Origin: Heliopora coerulea
Taxonomy: Eukaryota; Cnidaria; Anthozoa; Scleralcyonacea; Helioporidae
Direction of reading: 5' to 3'
Length of the DNA: 64,000 bases
Assembly (NCBI GenBank): GCA_030142905.1
Contig: JASJOG010000085.1
Location: 496,001-560,000, forward strand
The notes below the pieces were generated by a model. The model did not search any database. It saw only the letters and a program-made list of their open reading frames with translations, and was not told where the DNA came from. Positions 1 through 12,949 of the stretch are shown one piece after another. The position numbers were made by a program, and so were the translations under genes. Numbering within the stretch: position 1 is the stretch's first letter; each line of letters begins with the position of its first letter.

Positions 1-3000
1 ACTTGCCGGCATTCCGCTGAAATATGTTTGCCAGATGAGTTGATATTGATTAGCTTTATTATTTTTTGTCATATTCAGAACCTAAAACAGGATAGAAATT
101 ATAATCAGTTGAGTGTTCCCCTTGACTTTTATTCCTTTTTATAGTTTTGGGAATTCTGATGATCCCAGCATTGTTCTGGTCATTAAACCTATGAAGATAA
201 AAGAAAAAAAGAGTTAGTTATGCTACTGAAGTAAACATACAACACGAGGTTAGCTATGGTTTCTCAAACAGTTCTTGAAAGCTTTACATTATTTTGAAAA
301 GCCTTAAGGCTGAAGAAAGAAATAGATTTATTGGTTCAAGTACAACAATAATTACTTTTCTCAATTTACAAAATTATATTGTTATTTGATTTAGATGACA
401 AGACTAAACAAACTTAAATTTCATAAGATCTCTTCAGAATTGTAGCAAAATCCAACCTCAGTTCTCTTCTTATTACCCAAATAGTGTCTGTATTGAGAAG
501 ACATTTTTCCATTTTTTGTCAACTCTTAAATCACTGATTATTTTGCAAAATGGCTAATTTCAGAGTTTCACCCACAATAATTATAATTATGTAAAGAATA
601 TAAACACCAACCACCATGTGATTAATATATAATTCAGGGTTTAGCATTAACGAATTCATGCATTAGAAATCTAACAGTTGTCATAACCACTATGACCAAG
701 AAAAACATACTGTAGGTGAATCAATATAATTTTTATACACAGTGGAATTATTTTATAATTGTGCATGTCATACAAGAACAGTTAAATCAAGATCCCAAAG
801 CACAAACTTTCTTTCTTTTTATTTCTTCATTTCAAGTCAACCACAACTATTAACAGTAACAGGAAATAAAAATTGTCCACTATACACATACAATTGAACA
901 GATTCAAACCATTTGTTTTGCTTATCTTTGTTTTATCATAACCAACACTTAGCTATTTATGAGGGTCATCATTGACTTGTTTAAAAATTATTTGGCACAA
1001 GAAATGACATGAACTGGATTTGAATTTTATTTTAACACAGTGGACACTTGGCTCTTCACACAATAAGGACCCATATTAAGTTATTAATACTCAAGAATCA
1101 ATGTTATAACCTATTCTAAGAACATGAGATCAACAACAACTGAGAAACCTTCATTTTATTCAATCCCATATTTCTAAATTTTTAACTAATTTACAGTGTT
1201 CAAAATAAAGAAGAAAAGGCTGGTTAATTATATTTTACACCCACAGTGATGGAAAAAACTTTTTTTTTAAATCATGCACAATCTTCCACAGATATGCAGA
1301 GAACCATCAGACTAGGATGGAAAAGTGACAGAGAGGTAAGGAGTTTTCAATTGAGGATAATTATAAAATTTGTTTTGTCATTAAATAATTTGGAATAAAT
1401 TAGCTTGGATGTTCATATATGATTAGAAACAAAGATTCTGGGCTCTGTTTGTCAGGTGCATATTAATAATTTTAGTGAATTATCAAGATGCATCAAAGTA
1501 AATAAAACTGTCTGGAATTCAGACCTGGGATCATTAAAGATGCATGTTCCAAAATTGGCATTTCATTGTTAATTTACAAATTTCAGGATGACTGAAGGTT
1601 TAATGACAATGAAGGTTCAATCACTTCACATTCAGTGTATTACAGAGAAACCTTATTCCCTAGCATTTTATTATACCACTTTCAGAGCAACTTGTTCACA
1701 AAAAGTTCATTCATTTGTTAATTTCACACTGTCAGGCAGTTTTGCATGTGGAAAACATGTATCTTACATACTGATGTAAAAACTTCCTGGTAATAGTGTA
1801 TAGTGATTTATATTCTGCATTTTATTTTTGGTTCAGGATTTATTGTTTACAAAGAATTTCCATTGTACTGACTCCTACCAATAAACACGCTCCTCTTCTA
1901 CAGTGACATTTTTGTCATTTATTTTAGGAAAGTATTTGCAAGATGTTGCATTTGTATGTGCAAATGTTCAACAAATTTGGTTTGTCTGTGTTTGCTGCAT
2001 ATTCACTTTAGTACTAGAAAGCACATACATTGCAAGATGAACATTGATGTTTCTTTATATGATTTCTGCAAGGATATAATTCAACTCAGTCATTTACTGG
2101 CATCATAACATTTTTGTGCATTTGCCAAACACTCTTATTTGAATGCAGATTGGAAGACATGGAACAAATATAGAAAAAAAACTACACAAGACAACAATTT
2201 TTCCAAGTTTATTTATAGAAATTGTCACAAATTACCAGTAATACAATAATTTAATTACTAACATTATTGTAGATTAGCTGCTCCTAACCAAACGCCTTAT
2301 CATGCAAAGTGCATAGATAATGAAACATCCTGGCAACTATGTATACATGACCGAACGCCCTAGCAAAAGCTGCAATTTATCTACTAATCCTCAGGAACCA
2401 TCAACATGTTTTGCTTTGTAGTGACAATGTAAAACAAGTCTCAGGATCGAGGATAAATTTGATTTTTACAATTTTTAGGTAATACATGATTGTATACCTA
2501 TGGGGATGGGAAGGACACACCCACAACTAGCTACATGTTAAGTTATATTTAACTACCGAAGATCAACTCATGAACTAAACCACCATGTAAAGTTCTGTCA
2601 ATCCCTTCACATGACAGCAAAACTCATAGGGATGATCTACCATCCTGGTGGCCTGCCAACAAAATTACAAGGAACACTTTCCAAGCACATCACCAGGAAA
2701 TGAATCCCATTTCCTTCAGTAACTTGGCTAGTTTTGTTCCTGTTACCCTAAATAATTATTAAACCCTGTCTACCTGATAAAGTTTCCAGCCTGCTCTCTA
2801 AGAAAAAATACATTAAGAACACACCTGGAATCCAAATGAGATGATAGATGACCAGTTCCACGAGTTGCAGCAGATCTCCAAAGTTAGGATAGACAGAGCC
2901 ACACACACAACAATTACAGTAAATTAAATTTTAATTTCTTAAAAATATACTATAACTTTGCATGAATGCCTTATCACTTATTCAAATCAAAATACACAGA

Positions 3001-6000
3001 AAGTTTCGGTGTAGTTTTTGCCAATCAACCATTTTGTACTGGCCAATTAAGAGTTTTATTTCTTTACTTAGTACCTCCATACATCTGAGATTTTCTGCTA
3101 GCACACGTATGGCCACAGAGAAATGCTGGGCAATTTGTTCACAAGTCAGCATCTAGCTGCAAATGATTAGGATATACTTGAACATTTAAATTCCTGCTTT
3201 TCAATCTCCAGACAGCACCAAAATTATCATTGCCATCACATGGTTTAATTTTACTTTTTGTAATAGGCTTTTTTTTTGTTTGTTTTGTAATTGCTGCAGT
3301 AGAGTCTTAAAACAAGTTTGCTTATCCACACAAAAATAAAATAGCTCAATGAAGTATACAAATCTTAAACTGGACCTCAATATCTTAATCTTTCCTTTTA
3401 ATAGTATATAAATTAACTAAATAAGTAGATCAATTGTCTTCACCAGAAGACAACCTACCCTGAAGATTGTATCCAGTGAAGGATGAATTCCACCAAGTCT
3501 GTTGATTTCCACCAGGAGATGATGGGTACAATTATACCCAGTTACCTATCCCAAGAAAAGCTATACCAGTTATGGAAGGAGTTGATCCTGTCACACATCT
3601 GGTATAGCTTTTCTTGTCCTGCCTGACTGCTCTACCCTAGCCATTCTACTCTAAAACATCATGCCTTAAGTATTTTGCCACCAGGATTCTAACCTTTTGA
3701 TTCAACTTTGACCTTTTGATTCCACTTTGCTTGTCATAAAATGTTGTAAGTATCAATCCTGAGCTCCAATTCCATCCATTAGATGTGAAAATATATATAA
3801 TGGATCCATAATCCAAATACAATTATATCCAGGTGGTAGATGTCCTTTATTATCCATTAACCATGATAATTTTACAGGGTTCTCCCATAAAACAGTTTCC
3901 AGTTTTGATTTTAATAACTGCAACATATTGCAGGGTTTCAGTTACTTTTTTTCCTGTAAGTTGATCCAAACATGCATCATTTAGGATTAAGTCTCCTTTG
4001 CAATAAAATTATTCAAACAACTTCCTCATCAAGTTTAATTTCTCAATTATTTGGAACAAATTTCAGTGAGCAGGCTAGACAATTTTTTGTACCAGAAGTA
4101 CAATCAATCAATCTATTGGTTCACTTATCAGAACACAACAATGAAAATCAATGAGAAAATGAAAATATTTGGGCTAACTAGCCACATATCTTTTCTAAAC
4201 TTTGCTAAACTTAATCATTTCGAAGTCAGTGCTTATTTGGACAATAACAATTAATGGCCTTTACCATGTGCTGAGGAACAAACCAGGTTCATCAAAGCAA
4301 GTGTTAGGTACAGTTATTCTCAATTTTGATCATTTCAGCACTGGTATGAAACCATAAGCATTTTGTTTTACTGGGTAGAAACCATGCAGTATTCTAGAGT
4401 CAATAAAGGTGTTTCCTAATTTTAAAATAATTCAGGCAAGGCCTAGCACATATTTGATGTAAGAACAAAACATGAATGCCTTTCTTCAGTTTGTAGAATC
4501 AAACTTAAGCTTTTTTAATGAAAAAGCCACAATACACAATTTAAAATTCTTTTCATCTGAAAATTGCTCTCATCAAAATATATGGGTAGTATTAAAAATT
4601 TTTAGGGAGAACCCTGATTCTTGACATCTCAATGCAGATATCCCTAAACATAAAAGGTTAAGTTAACACCCAGCAGCCTTTTTTGCATTTGTTGGTATGA
4701 CATTATTACCTGTTTAACATGTACCATTAAGTGTGTGCACCACTGTAAAGTAGTGTTCCTAACAGTAACAATCATATTCCAAGATGAATATTTCTAGTAA
4801 AATGTGTATAAATTTACCTATCCAATGAACAATTTTATTTGGTCAGTTTTTTATATCTGTATTTCTAAAGTAATTTCTTTCCCAAGTTCTCATGGAATTA
4901 ATGAATAAACAATTGACTAGCTCATTCAGATTTTACAACCAAGGCTTTACCAAATCTCTTGCCTTTTCCATTATATTGCCCCTATTTTTGCCTGTGAAGG
5001 TCCAGTTTTGCCATTTCTTAAATCAAGTTCATTCTGGCCCATTGTTAACTCACTGAGCTTCACTAACGCTTATTTTCCGGAGTGATTTTCCGTTCCATTT
5101 GCACTGTGACGTAATTATTGAGATGTCATTCGATAAAAGGTTCAGAAATTGAAGTCCTTTTATTTGCTCTCTAAGGAGTTGTTTGACATGGAAAAAGTGT
5201 CAATGACATTTAGTTTTAGAATAGCAAGGAAGAACCCTGATACCCAAACAGACAAAAGAAAAAGAAAATAAGTGTGAATATAATACCAAATCAAAGGAAA
5301 GAGTTAAAGAGAAAGAATTTAACGATAGACGCAGAGGGTGTTTCGTTTATTGTTCTGAAGTTTTGTTTTATTGAGTGAAAATTTCAAGCTCCGAAGCGGT
5401 GCAAGGGATGAAAGTACACAAGCTACGTCGCCAACCCAACAAGGACATTCCGCGGCGTAATTTTGACCAAAAGTCGTCAGGAAAGCAGCTCAAACTCTTC
5501 CATTACTTCTAGTTTTTGATCCAAACACTTCTTAATCCAGTTGCGGTAGAAGTGACCGAAATAAAAATGTCTCCAAGACGAAGCACAAATGTACCCCACG
5601 TGCAGAATCAAACATACTTGAAATTCCGTTAAACTATTTTGTCCGGAATATATATAAAAATCACTAAAAAGATACTGAAACTTCCACCGACACTTTCAAA
5701 TAACTATTTTCGAAGTCCTTATAGAAGAAAAAGTGAACAAAGGAGGAACCCGGTGTAGAAACGTGATGCCAAAGAGTCGGTCTCCTTCTGTCATGGTGCA
5801 TGAAGGTTAAAACGTTCGTTCGAATTTCTACATTCCAGAGGGAATATAGAACAAAATTAGAATAGAAACAAACGATTACCTGGTGGAACTACTTGATGAA
5901 AATTCCAGCGATAAATAGGTTTTTTAAGAGAAAGAGGCTTTGCAAAGTACGTAATTCTTCTCCAAACACCACACACACTGAACTGAAAGGAAAATGATCA

Positions 6001-6640
6001 AAATTTTACACTTTATGGCGCGATTCAGAGCACTGCTGTGTGATTGGTTGACAAGCCGAGACTTGTGATTGGTCTACTTGGTCAAAAAATTATCCTTCCG
6101 CTTAGTTGTTCTACAAGCTGTTATTTTTATTTCGATAATATTGAACCAAACTAGCCAATTACAGCTTAATTCAAGGGGTAGGCAACTTACTTATACAGTA
6201 ATAACAACTAAATAAAGTTTTGGTGTCTTAAGTCAGCAAGCAATGAGTTTAGGTAGTACAAAAGCTTTGATATGTAATGGAATGTTTGACAGTTGACAGA
6301 AACAAGATAAGTTTTGAAGCATTTACAAAGAAGTTAAATCTATTTAAGTCACATTAAATTCATAAATGATATGCTCCTGCTACCCAAATAACATTCTAAT
6401 GAAAAGTGAAAGGTAGATAACTAAAATGGACCAGTATATAGGCTGCTGGCAAAGCTTATTTTAAGCATGTATGAATACACATTTCTGCACTGAAAATAAA
6501 CTAATTAATTAAACGTAGCTGTCTATGGCATCTTATTCCCAGCAAAAATTGATTTTCTCGTATTACATACATTTCATTTTTTGAAGTAACGTAAAGTGTC
6601 TTTATTTATACTGGATAACCCTATCAGCTATCTAAGTTGG
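1..6640. other. AT-rich non-genic stretch, no supported gene
   Basis: No long open frame, no recognisable domain and no convincing run of spliced exons is visible on either strand. It could be long intron or 3' UTR of a gene off the left edge. The part around 5050-6000 is less AT-rich and holds a tgacgtaa CRE-like octamer near 5107, so it might be a promoter region, but no coding exon can be attached to it. A short hairpin lies at 3553-3615. Confidence 0.4.
3553..3615. repeat. 17-bp perfect inverted repeat (hairpin)
   Basis: The arm aagaaaagctataccag (3553-3569) is matched exactly in inverse orientation by 3599-3615, with a 29-base loop. It lies in otherwise featureless AT-rich sequence and no transposon ends are recognisable. 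It may be the remains of a small MITE. Confidence 0.7.
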
Positions 6641-6872
6641 TCTCCCTAGAGGTCCAGTAAGGGCCTACCCTCATGGGTCCAGTGTTATGACAGGAGGAAA
6701 CCGGAGTACCCGGAGAAAACCTGCGATGCTTGGTAGTGTCAAACTGGGCAACACTCTTCTAACATGTGACTAAGGTAACTTTTAATCAGATTACTGCACG
6801 CGGCCGGAATCGAACCCTAGTCACAGTGGTGAGCGACACGTGCACTACCACTGTGCCACCAGCACCCCAAGC
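6640..6872 (-). mobile_element. tRNA-derived SINE
   Basis: Read on the - strand, the segment near 6872-6795 has a tRNA-like head: a box-A-like ggtggcacagtggtagtgc and a box-B-like ggttcgattcc. Downstream at 6694-6722 is a motif containing gaggaaaccggagtaccc, which resembles the conserved central domain shared by several metazoan SINE families. I recall that domain from memory and could not check it. Ends and target duplications were not resolved. Confidence 0.55.
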
Positions 6873-7844
6873 ACCAGCACGTATGTCACCGAATGTTAAC
6901 CGCTGATCATTATCAGAGCAAACAAAAAAATCTTATTTTATTCCTTTTTCAACATAGCCAAGCCGCGTGACTCGAAACCATCGGAGTTGCCTATCCTTCT
7001 CTTCTAGGTTCTGTTTTACTGAACGAGTTATTAATTTTTAACGCTCACTTCCCTATTTTCTCTGCAAATTATCCCCGACAAGACCATTTTTTAGACAGTT
7101 ATGGGTAACCATATGTTCATATATATGTGTATCATCAAGTATTTCTTAGAACAGGCCAGGCCATGGAATGCAGTAATTGAGTAAATTAATCTCGCCAATT
7201 TCAGTAGGTTATCTGACGCGGTAAGATTGAACAATGCGATCTTTGCTGACCAGTCTGTTACAGCCTTCCAAGAGGATGCACTCGTGGTCGCTACCTGTAT
7301 TCCTTACTCATACTTTTCGACAGGTCTTTTGGAAGCTAAGCTTAGTTATACTTCATTAGGACCGTTTACACTAGAGAAAATAAGGCGCAGCTGATTTTCC
7401 CTCAAGCTGATTTCCCCCCCAGCTCGGGGGGGTGCCGAGCGAAAATTTCCGAGTGATAAAGATTTTCGTTCCAATCTTTCCGATTCAAATCAAAATATTT
7501 GCTATCTGACAAAACAAAGGAGGCAACAAAAATTAACGAGGAAGCCTGTTTAAAATCCGGATAAGAAATCAAAATAAAAGTATATCCGTTATTGGCAAAG
7601 GTATTATATAAGTAAAAATCTCACATATACAGGCTTTTGTTATCTATTTTGTTATGTAAACTTTTTCTGAGAGAACAGCTTGAGAGCGTGCATATTAAGA
7701 ACATAATTACCAAGCTACCACAAACACATCATTGATTAACATACTGTAAAAATAGACGACATATCGAGACTAGCAAACTAGAAGTGCATATGTCTACCAT
7801 CTATACGAACCAGTACACAAATTTAACCTTCGCTCACCATCTGA

Positions 7845-7917
7845 GTCTTTGTAGCTCAATGGTTAGAGCGTCTCACCAGCGGTCAGAAGGTTACGGGTTC
7901 GATTCCCGTCAAGGACT
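7845..7917 (+). tRNA. tRNA-like sequence (probable pseudo-tRNA in a repeat)
   Basis: The 73-nt segment folds as a cloverleaf. The 7-bp acceptor stem is gtctttg/caaggac with one T:G pair. It has a canonical D arm (tagctcaatggttagagc) and a T arm (acggg-ttcgatt-cccgt). The anticodon stem has a C:C mismatch, and position 33 is C instead of the invariant U, with AGC in the anticodon position. Because it sits in a dispersed repeat, I read it as a repeat module and not as a working tRNA gene. Confidence 0.5.
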
Positions 7918-8100
7918 CAAAGTTTTTCTGAAAGAACAGCTTGAGAGCCTGCGTATTAAGAACATAATTACCAAGCTACCACAAACACATCATTGATTAA
8001 CATAAAAATAGACGACATATCGAGACTAGCAAACTGGCAGTGCATATGTCTACCATCTATACGAACCAGTACACAAATTTAACCTTCGTTCACCATCTGA

Positions 8101-8173
8101 GTCTTTGTAGCTCAATGGTTAGAGCGTCTCACCGGCGGTCAGAAGGTTACGGGTTCGATTTCCGTCAGGGACT
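8101..8173 (+). tRNA. tRNA-like sequence, second copy
   Basis: Same 73-nt cloverleaf as the copy 256 bp upstream, with acceptor gtctttg/cagggac, intact box A and box B, and anticodon position GGC. It shares the C33 and the C:C mismatch in the anticodon stem. Probably a repeat-borne pseudo-tRNA. Confidence 0.5.
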
Positions 8174-8479
8174 CAGAAAGTTTTTCTGAGAGAACAGCTC
8201 GAGAGCGTGCGTATTGAGAACATAATTACCAAGCTACCACAAACACATCAACTTCTATACAGTTTATCAATTTAATAGAATTTCCGTAGTTCGCTTCATT
8301 TAAATAGCGTTGATTCTACGGAGCCATTGCTTTCTGAATGGATGAATTATTTTCCGAATATCGGAAATTTCAAAAAGTTGGAGGGTGAAACAGCCCCCAA
8401 TACCCCGCTTTGCTACTGCCCTGCCACAGGGCTTTGTATTAACACGCAGTATGGGTGTCGTCAATTGATAAAACTCACT

Positions 8480-8705
8480 GGGAGATCTCAGCATCCTCAT
8501 GGGGAGATATCCGGTGACCCTGTTTCAGTCTCATAGTCTTAGTTTATAGTCTTATCTCGATCATTATTACCGTGTTCTAGCAGTAATCTTGGAGAGATAT
8601 CTGGTGACCCTTATTTCAAGGGAGATACCCAGTGACCTTGTTTTAATTTTTATTTATCAGGGAGATATCCGGTGACCCCTAAATCTAGGGGAAATACCTG
8701 GTGAC
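8480..8705 (+). repeat. Degenerate repeat of a gggagatatccggtgacc unit
   Basis: The 18-20 base motif gggagatatccggtgaccc occurs in five or six variants, near 8500, 8592, 8620, 8660 and 8690, with irregular spacing of roughly 30-90 bases. It lies about 200 bases upstream of the promoter of the LRRC8-like gene. Function unknown. Confidence 0.65.
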
Positions 8706-8895
8706 TCTATTTTAGTTTTCAATTAAGAAATGTTTTCCAGCAACTTGGATGTACCTTTCGCTGGCCACCAAACCAGAGTAGCACTACCTATAAATGACTA
8801 ATAGTTCACCTGGTTGCGAAAAAAGACTATTCACCAGTAATCAACTTTATTTTCAACCTAAAATGCTAAATTCTCTTTACAATGGAAGCAAGGTA

Positions 8896-8938
8896 ATTGG
8901 CCAATCACTGAGTGCGAAAGGCGCAACATTTTATATAA
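8896..8938 (+). promoter_or_regulatory. CCAAT and TATA elements upstream of the LRRC8-like gene
   Basis: An ATTGGCCAAT palindrome (8896-8905, a CCAAT box on both strands) is followed by TATATAA at 8932-8938. The coding start is at 9095, about 155 bases further on, which leaves room for a 5' UTR of about 130 bases. The assignment as core promoter is inference from motif and spacing. Confidence 0.5.
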
Positions 8939-9094
8939 TTTATTCAAAATTCATGCAGTAGATGATAATCGACGAGAGCCCTACCCACAGGCTTATTAAA
9001 GTATAGCTACTATGTTGGTAAACTTTGATATCCTTGACAAAATCCCGTATTTCAGCCAAGAGATAAAGTTGACCACCGCCTTGAAGGAGACACA

Positions 9095-10847
9095 ATGCTG
9101 CCCTTGACCGAGTTTGCGAAATTTGAAAGTGCAAAATCTGCCGTCCAGATCGTTAAGCCATGGTGGAACTTGGTCACCGATTATCTCCTGAAGCTCTTGC
9201 TAATAATCTCTCTTCTGGTCGGAGGAATGGAATTAACGTCTGGCAGTTTTGATTGCCTACCAACTGTCGACTGCTCTTTGCCGAACAGCCGTACGTTGTT
9301 TTCAAAGGCAAACTATCACAACGCATGCACAGTTTTTTTCACCTCTCGAGAAGCAATGGATTGTAAGGGAACAACAGTTGCAGTTGAGCTTAAAAAGTAC
9401 CCGGCTCACTATGCAAAATATGTCAACTCCGAGTGCAGAAAAACCGCCGTTCATTGGTTTGCTTCCTACTTTTCTTTTATCCTTTTTAGCCAAGCCTTAT
9501 TTCTTTTTGTACTGGATAACTTCTTGGTTAAATTTCCACCCACAGCGTCAGTTATAGAAACTTTCTCTATTCTAGTCATTGAATGCTACGAGTCACCGGA
9601 AACTAGTTTTTGTTTACCACACGAGCTGTTCAACCAACCAGACAGAAACGAAAGAAGTGTAGTTGATAGGAAGCCTGACAAACAAAGATCTGGAGAAAAC
9701 GAACAACTCCTTAGTAACAAACAGCAGGACAACGAAAGCTTCCCCTCCTCGTCTAAAGCTCGAAGTAGTGAGAGTAAGATTTCTGTTGACATTGCGACAG
9801 CTGTTCAAGTTATGGCTTTGTACGAGAAAGTAAAGCGATTTATGGAGCGCATCAAATCGTCTCAAAAGATATGGATAGTGTATCTTATTCAGACTTCAAT
9901 ACAAATCTGTTTAACGGTGGTTTTCGTCTTCTTTAATGCATTCCACGTGACGAGCTTAAAAGGATCAGTGAAGTGCTCAGTGGACAGTGTGTGCATTCCA
10001 GTGGTGCACGGTCATTTTACTTGTACCCACAACCTTCAGCCAATGTTCGAAAGGGCTTTGATTGCATTCATTGTAGTTTTAAGTTTATACTTACTTAGTC
10101 CTATAGGGGTCGTGATACGGACAATTAGCAAAAACAAGTCCGACAGTGACCACAACATAGCCAATTTCCCTAAATTGGAAAAAGACGCGAGATTCCTGTT
10201 GCAATTATTGGAGGCCTATGATAAATCATACGCCCAGCAGTTTCGTAAATACATGTCGGAGAATTCTGAGAAGCATTTGAAGGCTAAAATTTTGAAAATG
10301 CACTGGCCACTGTCAAAACTAGAGGATCATTGTAGTATTAACGAAACTGAGGGAATGACACTTAGTTTGACCGGACTCTCTGGAATTCCGGAGACGTTGT
10401 TTGACCTTACCAGTCTTAACAAGTTGGAGCTAAAACGATGTGAACTGCAGCATGACGAATTTCATCAAATTGAGAAATTGCGCAACTTAGAAGACCTCGC
10501 CCTAGTTGAATGCAAACTTAATAAAATTCCGGAGAAAATTTTATGCATGACCTGGCTAAAAGTTCTAACTCTCAAGTATAATTCAATCAATACCATTGGA
10601 TCTGACATAGGAAAGCTCAAAGAGCTGACAACTTTGGATTTAACTGGTAATGAACTGGTAAGCATCGATGAATCCTTGAAAAATCTTGGTAATCTACACA
10701 CACTTTACCTTTTCAAAAATCCAGAGTTGGGAATAGCGGCAATCAAAACAGCTTTGGAATGCAGAATGTTGAAAAATTTCAAATTATCTGATTCCAAAAT
10801 ACAAGAGCTCAATGGCGATGTTTTGAGAAAGTACAAAAAACTAAATG
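9095..10847 (+). CDS. LRRC8-like channel/LRR block; first coding exon of a probable LRRC8-kinase-KEN fusion
   Basis: The ATG at 9095 opens a protein closely following the LRRC8 (volume-regulated anion channel) plan. Residues 1-30 contain the KPWWNLVTDY stretch next to the first membrane segment. Hydrophobic segments lie at about 31-46, 121-142, 259-283 and 321-341. Extracellular cysteines such as C54, C60, C114, C294 and C310 and the HWFASYF stretch before the second segment also match. Leucine-rich repeats run from about 420 to 575; family members usually carry about 15, this one only five or six. The uninterrupted frame ends with TAA at 10862-10864 (589 aa). A consensus donor, g|GTAAGT, sits at 10848 just before that stop, and no AATAAA follows closely, so I favour splicing to the kinase exon at 12950. 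The unspliced 589-aa reading remains possible. Confidence 0.82.
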
Positions 10848-12949
10848 GTAAGTTGACACTTTAATATTAAATCAGTAATACAATAATTGATTGAGCAACA
10901 GATTTTAAAACATTGAGATACCATAATGGTAGCTAAAGAAACACAACTGCTTTACGATTCATCAAATACGATGCACTTTTATGTTGTCTGAAGTTATGGT
11001 ACGTATGCAAACATCTCTCAACCTTCTCTTTCTCTCTTTGATGAAAATTGTTTGGAACAAATTTTGAAAAAATGTGTTCTTTTTAAATTTGTGCTAGAAT
11101 CATCCTTAGGCTAACATGAAGGGAAAAGTGCATTATTTTCCTGCACTTTCTTTGGCCCAATACACCATGAACTGAAACTCCGATTTGGCACAAGGTCTTA
11201 TAGAAACACTAACCAGCAAGGGAGCTTAAGTTTCTGGGATAAGTTTGCGGACGTTTTGATGGTAATTTTATTTAAAAAATGAAAGTAAAAGATGGCAGTT
11301 TCAATTAACTAAACTGGGTCGTGCCTAGACAGTGATATAAAAGTGGGATGCTGTGTAGGCAGTATAAAACAGCACAAAAAGTTAAGATTAGTAGTCTGCA
11401 ATCTACCAACCTTTTAACATTTTGGTCATACCTAGCTTTCACCAGAAAACTGCAAATATCACTCCAAAGTTGGGTTCTTCACATGAGCAGAAGTTCTTTT
11501 TAATATTTGTCCTTGTTATCTTAGTTATCGGGAGTAACAAGGGAACATGACAAGTAGAAAAGTGCACGGTAAATATGGTACAAAGAAATACCTCACCAAT
11601 CTTTAAAAGATTCTCCGAAAAATGGATTTTTTCCTACAGAAACAGTAACTGCAAGTTTGTGGAAACTAGATAGTTTCTGCTCCGTTTTCATATCTCTTTG
11701 AATACCAGATGACTAAGGTCGACTAGAGAATCTTGTATTTCGGCTGCATGATTAATAAACCCGTTAACCCATTCCATGTTTAAGCTCCCTTATCTGTTTT
11801 TACCAGCGGCTCCTAAGCAATTGCCTGTAATGCCTGTTGGTTAATTCGTAGCTGTATTGTAAACGTTAATCGAAAAAATATGTTGACTTTCGCAGTGTGA
11901 GAAAATCATAAAATTTTCTCTCTATTACCCAGAGAATAAGTCTGAAATTGAACTGAAACACTACATATCTTCACGGATAATCGACAACTTGAAGTGAGAG
12001 TTTCTCGTTCACCAAATATGGATAAAAATCAAAAACTTTTGCAATTAAATCAGGAGCTAATTTAACGGAGCAGGCTGGCCTCGTTAACCGGGCTATCCCG
12101 ATCTGTGTACAAATAGTAAAGTTTTTCAACCATTTGATTACATGGTAAGTAGGCCAGTCAGCTATGCTGGCATCCCGGTTAATTGTTGCAACTCAGGCTA
12201 GCCTGGTTGATGGGGCTAAAAATTTCCATGTAACCGTTTCATCGTGGTAACGCAGGATGAAAATAGTTTGATAGATACGTACTCGTTTCACCTGCGGATC
12301 TATGAATGCGCTTATCTGTACGATTGTCCGTTTAACAGTTCAGCAAGTCAGTAGCCTTTCATAGCCTATAATTTAGCAGCCATTTTCGCAATAGATTACG
12401 TTAAAGTTTGATAGATCCCATTTAGTAAAAATGAAAGAGATAAGCTTAAATGGTGGCAACAACCTGAACGTTAGTTTGACGATTGCCAAAGTTCGCCTCG
12501 TAAAATTTTCACCCGGCATCTGGTTTTTCCACCAAGGATTCAACCTTGGCACCAAATTTTCCCCAGGGCAAATCTCGACGAATCAACCGGCCTAGGATTT
12601 TGTAGGAATCACCCATGTAATAGCTCAGTGAAACTCATTCCTGTTAACTGGACCAGCTCTCTTCATGTAATCAGAACCTCAGTCGCCCAGTTGTTGGAGC
12701 AGCAGTCTGGATACCCGATGGTGCAAGTTCAAATCACGCTCGGCTCAAGGGCGTACACAGGCGTCAAGTTCAGGAGGGGAGGGGGGGCAAAGTCCCCAGA
12801 TTTCCATGTAGTAATGAGACTTCCAAATATGGCTGGGTTGTTTATAGTGTTCATCGTCCATCAAGTGAACTTGGGGGATTTTTATACCCTCATGAATTTA
12901 CCTCTTTCCGAAAGGCAGTCTCTGAGGTTCATCCTTTCATTCTTTGCAG
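10848..12949 (+). other. Probable intron between LRRC8-like and kinase exons
   Basis: The 2,102-base interval starts GTAAGT and ends in a pyrimidine-rich tctttgcag acceptor. Both junctions are phase 1: one base is left at 10847 and two bases open the next codon at 12950. It holds a degenerate tRNA-like segment (12670-12755, gcccagttgttggagcagc to gttcaaatcacgc) and small repeats around 12060-12250, but no other coding exon I can see. Confidence 0.6.

Larger units (their letters stand above)
7664..8260 (+). repeat. Tandem 256-bp monomers carrying a tRNA-like module
   Basis: Two tRNA-like modules lie exactly 256 bp apart (7845 and 8101). Their flanks repeat almost identically: a segment with agaacagcttgagagc, then a run containing gacgacatatcgagactagc, then the tRNA-like part. 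A partial third flank precedes the first copy. The same monomer recurs in inverted pairs at about 33.25-33.73 kb, so this is a dispersed tRNA-derived repeat family. Confidence 0.8.

Noticed and set aside
7784..7996. 70-codon frame over the tRNA-like repeat
   Set aside because: Translation of the repeat monomer; the same peptide appears from other copies (33293-33493).
12628..12949. N-terminal extension of the kinase frame
   Set aside because: It opens with GTG, has no similarity to kinase proteins and includes a tRNA-like segment; the acceptor at 12949 explains the frame better.
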